Positions 16,267 through 23,843 of a stretch of DNA of 64,000 nt are shown here, piece by piece. Source of the stretch: Ramlibacter alkalitolerans (lineage in GTDB: Bacteria; Pseudomonadota; Gammaproteobacteria; Burkholderiales; Burkholderiaceae_C); assembly GCF_016722765.1 (NCBI RefSeq), contig NZ_JAEQND010000008.1, forward strand, positions 248,001-312,000, in the 5' to 3' direction. The stretch's first letter is position 1. The number at the start of each line of letters is the position of its first letter. A program made the position numbers and the translations under genes. Below the pieces are notes generated by a model. The model searched no databases and was not told the DNA's origin. It was given only the letters and a program-made list of their open reading frames with translations.

Positions 16267-18282
16267 ATGTTCGGGACCGTCCCCGGGGGGCCTGTCCTCC
16301 CGGGTCTGCCTTCTCGCAACCCGCAGGTCCCGCCGCTTGCCAGGCCCGTGCTCTCGGGTACGGCGTTTGCCCGGGCTGGTCGACTGCACGTCAGGGCACA
16401 GGGGAGCGAACTGGTGGTCCGTGCCCCCAGCCGCTTCATCCAGGGAATCCTCGAATGGTGCGACGGGTCGCGTGACCTCGAGGCGCTCGCCTGCACCGCC
16501 GAAAGCCGATGGGGCAAGTCGCGCTTCCCCAGCTTCGTGGAGGCCATGCTGGAAGCAGGCGTGCTGCTGGACGAGGTCGCAGCCAGGGCGCGGGCCTCCT
16601 CCATCGCGTGGGCGGGGGCCGGGGTCCCGCTGCACCGCGAGCAGCTGGAAGACCTGGCGCGCGCACTCGCCCTGCCGCACCTTCCTCCGGGAAGCGGCAG
16701 CAAGGAAGCAGGCGACCTGGAGATGCTGCTGATCGTCCGGGAGCCCGGAGCCTGCTTCGCGGCAACGCTGTATGGAATCGCGACCACGGGCGACAGCTGC
16801 GCGGGCCTCAACCGGCTCGCTGGTGTCGACGCTTCGGCCCATCGCGCTTTTTGCGATCCGCTCCTGTTCGAGCAATGCAGTGCGGTGCTGGTTCTCGCGG
16901 CTGCCGGAGGCGCCGCGCAGCGCGCCGTGGACGGCTCGCTGCGCGCCGCACTTCTGCGAGCCGGTGGGATGGCTGACCGGGCGCAGCGTTGGGCAGCAGG
17001 CCGCGGCTTCAGCTACGTCCCCGACGTCGCCTTCGAAGACAAGCTGGCAGGCATCTGCCGACTGCAGCTTGCCCGCCCCGTCCATGTCGGCGCCTTCGTC
17101 ACTGGCCAGCCGCAAGGCGAGGCAGCTGGGGCCGTCTCCGTGTCGTGGCAGGACAGCGAAGCACACGCCGGTCTGTCGATCGCAAAAGCCACCTCGGCGA
17201 ACGCCCCGGGCGTCGTTGCCTGGGGCCGCGCCTACGATCCCCGGACGGCCTTGTCGAAATCCGTCAGCGAACTGGCGGAGCGCCTGGCGACACGGCAGGC
17301 CCTGCCTTGCATCGAGGCCACCGCGGCCGAACTGGCGCGCCCTGTGCTGCCGACCGCGTTCGCGCGCTACAGCGAGCGTCAATACGCGGATCGGTCGCTC
17401 GGGGTATCGCCCTTCGTCGCCGCGGAAAGGATCCGCTGGGTGGAGGGCAGGGAGTGGCCTTCCGGCGATGCCGTCTGGCTGCCCGCAGACTGCGTGTCTG
17501 CCGCCATTGCGGCGTCGGCGGCCTCAGGCAAGCGCCTCATGCGGGTCGGCTCCTCCGGTTGCGCCGCCGACGCGGACATCGAGATCGCGCTGCAGCGCGC
17601 GCTGCACGAAGTCATCGAGCGCGATGCCTTCGCCAGGCACTGGCTGGCGCAATCCGGCGGCAGAGCGGTGGATCCTGCGTCGCTGCCTGCGCAGCTCGCC
17701 ACCCGCATGGCCACGCTCGCCTCACTGGGTTGCGAGACGTCCGTCGCGTGCACGACGCTCGGCCTGGGCCCGACCATCCTGGTCCTCATTCGCAACGATC
17801 GCCTGGGCTTCGCCTGCCTGGGTGGTGCCTCGGATTCCTCCGCAACGCGTGCGACGGAACGCGCCTTCATCGAGGCGGAGTTCGCCGCGCTGGCGCGCTG
17901 CCATGGGGCGCGCACGACCCCGGTCCGTCCCCGCGACGTCTGCCTGCCGGAGCACCACGCCAGTGTCTTTGCCCAGCGCGCGTTCTTCCGCCGTGCCGAC
18001 GTGCTGGTGGCGCAGGGGCAGCGCCCCATCCGCCTCGACCAGCTGGATTGGCCCGTGTCCGTGCAAGAGCGCCTGCAAGGTGCAGGACGGCACGTGGCGG
18101 CCTACTGGGTCGAGTTGCCTTCGACGGCCAGCCCAGCGCAACTGGACGGCCGCCCCGTGCGAACGGTGCGGGCCCTGATCGCGGGTTGCGTCCCGCTCGC
18201 CTTCGGCTACGGAGCGTTGCCGGAGCGGATGGTCACGCACGAGGTCACCCAGCGCGCGCGCTTCCCACACCCACTGCCATAG
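16267..18282 (+). CDS. YcaO-domain protein with extra N-terminal domains (RiPP-type modification enzyme)
   Basis: A 671-residue protein. Residues about 300-671 form a YcaO ATP-dependent cyclodehydratase domain: SKSVSELAERLA near 330-341, GSSGCAADADIEIALQRAL at 428-446, then HEVIERD with the ATP/Mg glutamates. It ends exactly in PHPLP, the PxPxP terminus of azoline-forming YcaO enzymes. Residues about 28-105 resemble a winged-helix leader-binding (RRE-like) domain, and 165-280 faintly resemble a SagB-type nitroreductase fold without obvious flavin residues. YcaO enzymes activate peptide backbone amides with ATP to form azolines, thioamides or amidines. The start is two bases after the Hint stop. 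Confidence 0.85.
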   Translation: MFGTVPGGPVLPGLPSRNPQVPPLARPVLSGTAFARAGRLHVRAQGSELVVRAPSRFIQGILEWCDGSRDLEALACTAESRWGKSRFPSFVEAMLEAGVLLDEVAARARASSIAWAGAGVPLHREQLEDLARALALPHLPPGSGSKEAGDLEMLLIVREPGACFAATLYGIATTGDSCAGLNRLAGVDASAHRAFCDPLLFEQCSAVLVLAAAGGAAQRAVDGSLRAALLRAGGMADRAQRWAAGRGFSYVPDVAFEDKLAGICRLQLARPVHVGAFVTGQPQGEAAGAVSVSWQDSEAHAGLSIAKATSANAPGVVAWGRAYDPRTALSKSVSELAERLATRQALPCIEATAAELARPVLPTAFARYSERQYADRSLGVSPFVAAERIRWVEGREWPSGDAVWLPADCVSAAIAASAASGKRLMRVGSSGCAADADIEIALQRALHEVIERDAFARHWLAQSGGRAVDPASLPAQLATRMATLASLGCETSVACTTLGLGPTILVLIRNDRLGFACLGGASDSSATRATERAFIEAEFAALARCHGARTTPVRPRDVCLPEHHASVFAQRAFFRRADVLVAQGQRPIRLDQLDWPVSVQERLQGAGRHVAAYWVELPSTASPAQLDGRPVRTVRALIAGCVPLAFGYGALPERMVTHEVTQRARFPHPLP

Positions 18283-18294
18283 GCGCCCGATCCC

Positions 18295-19290
18295 ATGCCG
18301 TACATCAACGCGTTCGTGACGCACTTCCGCGCACTGCAGGCCTGGGCGAGCCGGAACAATGCCGCCCTCGACCTGGACGTCTCCACGTTCCAGCTGGAAG
18401 TCAGATGCAGGCACCGCTACTACAGCCTCCATCCCCAGTTCGTGGGCGGCATGCAGCAGCGGATCGTGAACACACCGGTGATCACCCCGGAGACTTCAGG
18501 TTTCATCGGATGGCTGCCTTACCGGCCGCTCTCGTATGACGTGTCCACCGACAAGTTGCTGTTCAAGGACATGATTGCCGAAAACGGACTGCGCACCCCG
18601 GCCCGATGGCCGCTCTCCGACAGCCAGGCGCCCCCGGACCAGGACTTCATCCTGAAGCGTTCCAGCGGCTCGTTCGGCTATGACATCTCCGGCCCGTTCA
18701 AGGCAGGCATGACGCCCGCCAACCGCGCCCAGGGTGCGGACGCGGGCCGCGGAACGCTGTTTGCCGAGCAGTTCGTTCCGGGGCGAGCCCTCAAGCTCTG
18801 GTGCTGGGGGCACAAGCCCTTCTTCGCGCATCTGCGGCAGCCCGCCACGGTAACGGGCGATGGACGCAGCAGCGTGCAAGACCTGATCGAGGCCCGGCTT
18901 GCCAAGGTGGGCGTGGCCCTGTCCCAGTATCCCGAAGTCCAGGCGATGAAGAACTTCCTTGCCTACCAGGGCCTCACCTTCGACTCCATCCTGCAGGAGG
19001 GCGCGGCCTGTTCGCTCGATTTCAGGTACGGGCGCGAGCACGTCACCCGCAACGCCCTCGCATCCGACAACGATTTCCCGACCTTGCCCGAGACCGTGCA
19101 ACGCAGCATCGAACTCGCCTCGGCGGCCATGGCGCGCTTTCTGAAGAACCTGTTCGCGCTACCGGTCCTGTACTCCATGGACGCCGTGGTCGATGAAGCC
19201 GGCGAGTGCTGGTGGCTCGAGGTGAACTCGAACCCCGTGCTCCCCCCGGACGGCTATGAAGTGATGTTCGCGGACTTGTTTGGGGCGTGA
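18295..19290 (+). CDS. ATP-grasp superfamily protein
   Basis: A 331-residue protein with ATP-grasp features. FILKRSSGSFGYDI (around residue 118) provides the ATP-binding lysine and flexible glycine loop. The C-terminal YSMDAVVDEAGECWWLEVNSNP supplies the metal-binding Asp/Glu/Asn set. A pre-ATP-grasp region (DKLLFKDMIAENGLRTP near residue 83) is also present. Such enzymes ligate carboxylates to amines, and several install crosslinks or add residues to ribosomal peptides. It follows the YcaO gene by 12 bases and closes the three-gene set. The acceptor is unknown. Confidence 0.75.
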   Translation: MPYINAFVTHFRALQAWASRNNAALDLDVSTFQLEVRCRHRYYSLHPQFVGGMQQRIVNTPVITPETSGFIGWLPYRPLSYDVSTDKLLFKDMIAENGLRTPARWPLSDSQAPPDQDFILKRSSGSFGYDISGPFKAGMTPANRAQGADAGRGTLFAEQFVPGRALKLWCWGHKPFFAHLRQPATVTGDGRSSVQDLIEARLAKVGVALSQYPEVQAMKNFLAYQGLTFDSILQEGAACSLDFRYGREHVTRNALASDNDFPTLPETVQRSIELASAAMARFLKNLFALPVLYSMDAVVDEAGECWWLEVNSNPVLPPDGYEVMFADLFGA

Positions 19291-19373
19291 GTGGACAAGG
19301 CGGGGCACTCCAGAGGCTGTCACCGCTGCGCGCAAGGCCGGTTTGATCTCCGGTTGACCTTCGAGCTCGGCAA

Positions 19374-19411
19374 AGAAAAACGGGCTAGCCCCTTGTGAGA
19401 GCTAACCCGTT
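19374..19411 (-). terminator. Rho-independent terminator of tRNA-Arg
   Basis: On the minus strand, AACGGGTTAGC pairs with GCTAGCCCGTT (one mismatch) and is followed by a T run. It lies nine bases after the tRNA 3' end. Confidence 0.8.
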
Positions 19412-19419
19412 GATTCATT

Positions 19420-19496
19420 TGGCGCGGCTGGCAGGATTCGAACCCACGACCCCTTGGTTCGTAGCCAAGTACTCTATCCAACTGAGCTACAGCCGC
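19420..19496 (-). tRNA. tRNA-Arg (ACG)
   Basis: A complete 77-base cloverleaf with encoded CCA. The acceptor arms are GCGGCTG/CAGCCGC, the anticodon loop reads CTACGAA (anticodon ACG) and the T-loop GGTTCGAATCC is canonical. ACG is read as ICG after deamination. Confidence 0.96.
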
Positions 19497-19506
19497 GAAG
19501 CCATAG

Positions 19507-19512
19507 AGTATA
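19507..19512 (-). promoter_or_regulatory. -10 element of tRNA-Arg promoter
   Basis: TATACT on the minus strand lies ten bases before the tRNA 5' end. The -35 region is poorly conserved, so only the -10 is called. Confidence 0.45.
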
Positions 19513-19545
19513 GCACCGTTTTCCGGACGATCTCGGCCGTTCCCT

Positions 19546-20733
19546 TCAGATCGCGGCGCTACCCCGCAGACGCGCGATCGCCCCGGCGTCGCGACCGAGC
19601 TCGTGCAGGACCGCATCCGTGTGCTGCCCCACCGCCGGGATCGCGTCCATGCGGTGCTCGAAGCTGCTGTGCACGCCCGGCGGCAGCAGCGCCGCCAGCG
19701 GACCCGCGGGCGAGTCGACCTGCACGATGCGGCCGCGGGCGCGCAGTTGCGGGTGGTCCCACAGCTCGCCGACGGCATTGACGCGCGCGTTGGCGATCTG
19801 CGCCTCGTCGAGGCGTTCCATCACCTGCTGCGCGTCGAGTGCCGCGAAGGCGTCGAGGATGATGGCCTTGAGCGCCTCCCGGTGCCGGTTGCGCTGCGAG
19901 TTGCTGTCGAAGCGCGGATCGGCCGCGAGCGCCGGCTGCCGCAGCACCCTGTCGCAGAAAGCCTTCCATTCGCGCTCGTTCTGCAGGCCCAGCATGACGG
20001 TCTTGCCGTCGCCGGCCGCGAAGGGCCCGTAGGGATAGATGGTCGCGTGGGCGGCGCCACTGCGTGGCGGCGGCGGGGCGCCGTCGTAGGCGTAGTACAT
20101 CGGAAATCCCATCCACTCGCCCAGGGCCTCCAGCATCGAGATCTCCACGTGCGAGCCCTGGCCCGTCTGCTGGCGCTGCAGCAGCGCGGCGAGGACGCCC
20201 GTGTACGCATACATGCCGGCGGCGATGTCGGCGATCGAGATGCCGGCCTTGCACGGCTCCTCCGCCGTGCCGGTCACCGAGAGGAAGCCGGCCTCGCTCT
20301 GGATCAGGAGGTCGTAGGCCTTGCGGTCGCGGTACGGGCCGTCGTTGCCGTAGCCGGAGATGTCGCACACGACCAGGCGCGGGCAGCGCGCCGAAAGCTG
20401 CGCGTAGCCCAGGCCCATGCGCTCGGCGGCGCCGGGGGCCAGGTTCTGCACCAGCACGTCGGCCCGCGCGAGCAGGTCCTGCAGGACCTGCATGGCCTCG
20501 GGCTGCTTGAGATCGAGGGTCAGGCTTTCCTTGGAGCGGTTCACCCAGACGAAGTGCGAGGACAGGCCCTGCGCACGGTCGTCGTAGGCGCGCGCGAAGT
20601 CGCCGCTGCCGGGCCGCTCCACCTTGATCACGCGCGCGCCGAGGTCCGCCAGCTGGCGCGTGCAGAAGGGCGCGGCGATCGCGTGCTCCAGCGAGACGAC
20701 GGTGATTCCGTCGAGCGGCCGTGCGGCACTCAT
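19546..20733 (-). CDS. Class III (CaiB/BaiF) CoA-transferase
   Basis: A 395-residue full-length family III acyl-CoA transferase, which moves CoA between carboxylic acids. The N-terminal ADLGARVIKVERPGSGDFAR is the family signature. NRSKESLTLDLKQPE follows, and the catalytic aspartate lies in ISIADIAAGMYA near residue 168. Its start overlaps the stop of the dehydratase gene by four bases, suggesting both act on the same acyl-CoA in a degradation route. The substrate is unknown. Confidence 0.9.
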   Translation of the reverse strand: MSAARPLDGITVVSLEHAIAAPFCTRQLADLGARVIKVERPGSGDFARAYDDRAQGLSSHFVWVNRSKESLTLDLKQPEAMQVLQDLLARADVLVQNLAPGAAERMGLGYAQLSARCPRLVVCDISGYGNDGPYRDRKAYDLLIQSEAGFLSVTGTAEEPCKAGISIADIAAGMYAYTGVLAALLQRQQTGQGSHVEISMLEALGEWMGFPMYYAYDGAPPPPRSGAAHATIYPYGPFAAGDGKTVMLGLQNEREWKAFCDRVLRQPALAADPRFDSNSQRNRHREALKAIILDAFAALDAQQVMERLDEAQIANARVNAVGELWDHPQLRARGRIVQVDSPAGPLAALLPPGVHSSFEHRMDAIPAVGQHTDAVLHELGRDAGAIARLRGSAAI

Positions 20734-21602
20734 GCGAACTGCGCCTCCGCCTGCATGGTGAGCCAGCCTTCGTGGTCCTGCGCCCAGAGTTGCGCGCCCT
20801 TGCCGTCGGCGGAGGGCTTGCCGTTGACGCGGAAGGGATGCAGGTCGAAGGTGGGGCGCACGGCACGGAAGCTGAAGCTGCGCAAGCGGTGGTCCGGTCG
20901 CTGGCGCCGCGCCAGGTCCACCAGCAGCGTGGCGATCAGCGGCCCGTGGACGATCAGGCCCGGATACCCCTCCACCTCCGTCACGTAGCTGCGGTCGTAG
21001 TGGATGCGATGGCCGTTGAAGGTGAGGGCCGAATAGCGGAACAGCAGCACCGGATCGGGCACGATCTCGCGCGACCAGGGCGCGTCCGCGGGCGCCGGCT
21101 GCGGTGGCGGCACCGGGTCGCCGGGCTGCGCCAGCGGCCGGTAGACGATGTCGTGTTCCTCGCTCAGTGCCAGGCCCTGCGCGTTGCGCACCTCATGGCG
21201 CACCAGCACGAACACCAGGTCGCCGCTGCGGCCGGCCTTGTGCGTCACCGAGGCGATCGTCGAAGTGCGCTCGATGCGCTCGCCCACGCGCAGCGGCGCG
21301 TGCCACGTGAGGCGGCCCCCGGCCCACATGCGGCGCGGCAGCGGCACCGGCGGCAGGAAGCCGCCGCGACGCGCATGGCCGTCGGCGCCGATCTCGCTCT
21401 GGCGATGCCCCGGCAGGAAGTACAGCCAGTGCCATAGCGGCGGCAACTCGGTGCCGGCCTGCGGCAGCGGATCGTCGCGGTCGAGGGTGGCCGAGAGATT
21501 GCGCACGGGCGCGGCAGTGACGTCGTCGTGCAGCGTTTCGCTGCGGCCTTCCCAGGCGCGCAGTTCGGCCAGCCGTTCGGGGGTGAAGGCGGAGTCGGGC
21601 AT
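20730..21602 (-). CDS. FAS1-like/MaoC-type acyl-CoA dehydratase
   Basis: A 290-residue double-hotdog protein of the FAS1-like dehydratase / mesaconyl-C4-CoA hydratase group. Features are LWHWLYFLPGHRQSEIG, the GGFLPPVPLPRRMWAGG loop and EEHDIVYRPL at mid-protein, then a C-terminal half with RYSALTFNGHRIHYD and LIVHGPL typical of MaoC-like folds. It hydrates or dehydrates an enoyl-CoA. The ATG at 21602 was chosen because the upstream frame lacks similarity. It is the first gene of a two-gene operon with the CoA-transferase and is divergent from the MFS gene. Confidence 0.85.
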   Translation of the reverse strand: MPDSAFTPERLAELRAWEGRSETLHDDVTAAPVRNLSATLDRDDPLPQAGTELPPLWHWLYFLPGHRQSEIGADGHARRGGFLPPVPLPRRMWAGGRLTWHAPLRVGERIERTSTIASVTHKAGRSGDLVFVLVRHEVRNAQGLALSEEHDIVYRPLAQPGDPVPPPQPAPADAPWSREIVPDPVLLFRYSALTFNGHRIHYDRSYVTEVEGYPGLIVHGPLIATLLVDLARRQRPDHRLRSFSFRAVRPTFDLHPFRVNGKPSADGKGAQLWAQDHEGWLTMQAEAQFA

Positions 21603-21747
21603 GGGCGGATTAGACCAGCCTTGCCGTGCGACCTGCATGCCCGGGCGCGCCACCCTGCCGATGACCCCATGCCCCGCACCGGCGCGCCGATGCCTGCAGA
21701 ATAGCCCCCGGCCGGGGCCGCTTCACCCCCGGCACGAGGAGTGACGC

Positions 21748-23001
21748 TTGATTTCGGCATCCCGCAGCCGCTGGTACTTCGGCTGGAACATCGTGGCCGC
21801 AGCCGCCCTGCTGACCCTGCTCTCCACGGGCATGCGGCTGGGCATCGGCCCCTTCTTCCTGCCGATCGCGCACGACCTCGGTTTCAGCCGCAGCCTGCTG
21901 TCGACCATCATCGCGATCGGAATGCTGTGCTACGGCCTGGCGATGCCGGTCGGCGGCCACCTGATCGCGCGCTACGGCACCCGCAACGTGCTGCTGCTCG
22001 GGGCGCTGATCGTGGCCGGTTCCGTGCTGTGGACGGTGCTCACGCGCGACCCGCTCGCCTTCCTGCTGGCGTTCGGCGTCGGCTTCTCGGTGGGCCTGGC
22101 GTTCGTCAGCCCGGTGTCGCTCACGCCGGTGATCAGCCACTGGTTCACCCGCCGGCGGGGCATGGCGCTGTTCTTCCTCTCCACGGGTTCCATGGCCGGC
22201 ATGGCGGTGATGACGCCGGTGACGACGTGGGCCATCGAGTCCTTCGGCTGGCGCGCCACGCTGGTCGGCTTCGCGGCGGTGTTCACGGCCCTCACGCTGC
22301 CGGCCGCTCTGTTCGTGATCCGCGACAGCGCGCCGGAACACACCGACCTGCTGCCCGAGGAAGCGGCGGCGCAACGGGCCCGCGCCAGCACCGCGCCGCA
22401 GAGCCTCAGCCTGCGCGAGGCGATGCGCACGGCGCCGTTCTGGAAGATCTTCTTCGGCCTGTTCTGCTGCGGCTTCAGCATGAACCTGCTGGGCACGCAC
22501 GGCATGCCGATGCTGATGGACCACGGCTTCGACGCCTTCACCAGCTCGATGGGCATCGGCCTGATCGGCGTCGTCGCGATCGGCGGCACGGTGGTCCTGG
22601 GGCGCCTGGCCGATCGGCTGCCACGGCGCAACATCCTGTCGGTCATCTACCTGGTGCGCGGCCTCGGCTTCTTCGCGCTGGTGCTGGTGGGCACGCACTG
22701 GGAGCTGTACGTCACGGCGACCATCGGCGGCCTGGTGTGGGCCGGCAGCATCGCGCTGTCGTCGGCGATCCTGTCGGATGTCTACGGCGTGCGGCTGGTC
22801 GGCGTGCTGTATGGCATGGCGTACCTGGGGCACCAGATCGGCGCGACGATCAGCTCGTGGCTGGGGGGCTGGGCGTACGAGCGCTTCGGCACGCACTGGG
22901 TGGCGTTCGGGGCGGCCGGGGCGCTGCTGGTCGCGGCGGCGGTGGTGGCCCTGCAGTTGCCGCGCAGGGGGTTCACGTTGATGGCGCCGGCGCGGGCGTA
23001 G
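21748..23001 (+). CDS. MFS transporter (monocarboxylate/OFA-like)
   Basis: A 417-residue, 12-span major facilitator. The N-terminal RWYFGWNIVAAAALLTLLSTGMRLGIGPFF and the HWFTRRRGMALFFLSTGSM loop resemble the oxalate/formate and monocarboxylate transporter branch. Translation probably begins at TTG 21748, seven bases after GAGGAG, since no ATG precedes the conserved N-terminus in this frame. It is divergent from the dehydratase/CoA-transferase pair, so it may import the carboxylate they process (inference). Confidence 0.87.
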   Translation: MISASRSRWYFGWNIVAAAALLTLLSTGMRLGIGPFFLPIAHDLGFSRSLLSTIIAIGMLCYGLAMPVGGHLIARYGTRNVLLLGALIVAGSVLWTVLTRDPLAFLLAFGVGFSVGLAFVSPVSLTPVISHWFTRRRGMALFFLSTGSMAGMAVMTPVTTWAIESFGWRATLVGFAAVFTALTLPAALFVIRDSAPEHTDLLPEEAAAQRARASTAPQSLSLREAMRTAPFWKIFFGLFCCGFSMNLLGTHGMPMLMDHGFDAFTSSMGIGLIGVVAIGGTVVLGRLADRLPRRNILSVIYLVRGLGFFALVLVGTHWELYVTATIGGLVWAGSIALSSAILSDVYGVRLVGVLYGMAYLGHQIGATISSWLGGWAYERFGTHWVAFGAAGALLVAAAVVALQLPRRGFTLMAPARA

Positions 23002-23066
23002 GCCGGTGGTGAGCCGCGAAGCGCGCGACCGAGCGGTGCGACGCAGCGCGTAGTCCGGGCGTTGCC

Positions 23067-23119
23067 CGGCAACCCCAGCGATGGCGCGAAGCGCCCGATC
23101 CTGAATGCTGGGGTTCCGG
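23067..23119. repeat. Inverted repeat between convergent genes
   Basis: CCGGCAACCCCAGC and GCTGGGGTTCCGG form near-perfect arms around a 27-base GC-rich loop that holds a smaller dyad. It lies between the convergent MFS and nitroreductase genes. It may act as a transcription stop or be a repeat unit; there is no T tract. Confidence 0.45.
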
Positions 23120-23156
23120 CGCTGGCGCGCGTCACCCCCAGCCTACGAATCGGCGC

Positions 23157-23843
23157 TCAATCCACCCACTGCACCGCCTGCCCAAGGTCCGCGCGCGACG
23201 TGCGGAACGCATTCGCCGGATGCGCCGGATCCTCGTAGCCGAAGGCGATGCCGCACACCACCTTGCGGCCCTCGGCGAGACCCAGGCGCTCGCGCCAGAA
23301 GCCGGCCACCGCCGCCTGTGCCGCCTGCGCGATGCTGGCCACGCCCAGCGAGTACGCTGCCAGCATGAAGTTGTGGACATAGGCGCCGCAGTCGATCGCG
23401 GCATACGTGCCCAGGGCCGCCGGGCTGGTCACGATCGCAAGCTGCGGCGCGCCGAACAGGCGGTAGTTCTCCAGCCACTGGCGTTCGGAGGCGGCCTTGT
23501 CGCCGCGCTGCACGCCGGTCGCTGAATACAGCTGCAGGCCGCACTCGCGCCGGCGGTCCAGGTAGACGCCTTCATACGCCGCCGGGAAATCGAAATCGGG
23601 CTGCGGCGCATGCGCGCGCGCGTACGCCACCAGCTCCTCGCGGACAGCATCGGTCGCCTGCGGCGACAGCACGTGCACCTGCCAGGGCTGCGCGTTGCAC
23701 CAGGACGCGGTGCGCTGCGCCAGCGCCAGGATGCGTTCGACGGTGGCACGCGGCACCGGGTCGGCGCGAAAGCCGCGGCAGCTGCGGCGACCGGCGAGCC
23801 AATGCGCCAGCACGTCGGCGTTCGATGCAGTCTCCTGCGTCAT
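23157..23843 (-). CDS. Nitroreductase family protein
   Basis: A 228-residue FMN-dependent nitroreductase-like protein. RRSCRGFRADPVPRATVERIL and SWCNAQPWQVHVL at the N-terminus form the flavin-binding region. DCGAYVHNFMLAAYSLGVASI is mid-protein, and GIAFGYEDPAHPANAFRT the usual C-terminal motif. It reduces nitro- or quinone-type substrates with NAD(P)H. Its start overlaps the recD stop (ATGA), so it is the last gene of the recCBD operon, an unexplained association. Confidence 0.88.
   Translation of the reverse strand: MTQETASNADVLAHWLAGRRSCRGFRADPVPRATVERILALAQRTASWCNAQPWQVHVLSPQATDAVREELVAYARAHAPQPDFDFPAAYEGVYLDRRRECGLQLYSATGVQRGDKAASERQWLENYRLFGAPQLAIVTSPAALGTYAAIDCGAYVHNFMLAAYSLGVASIAQAAQAAVAGFWRERLGLAEGRKVVCGIAFGYEDPAHPANAFRTSRADLGQAVQWVD

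Noticed and set aside
19291..19398. A 35-codon GTG frame directly after the ATP-grasp stop containing two Cys
   Set aside because: It has no ribosome-binding site and runs into the tRNA-Arg terminator of the opposite strand; probably chance.
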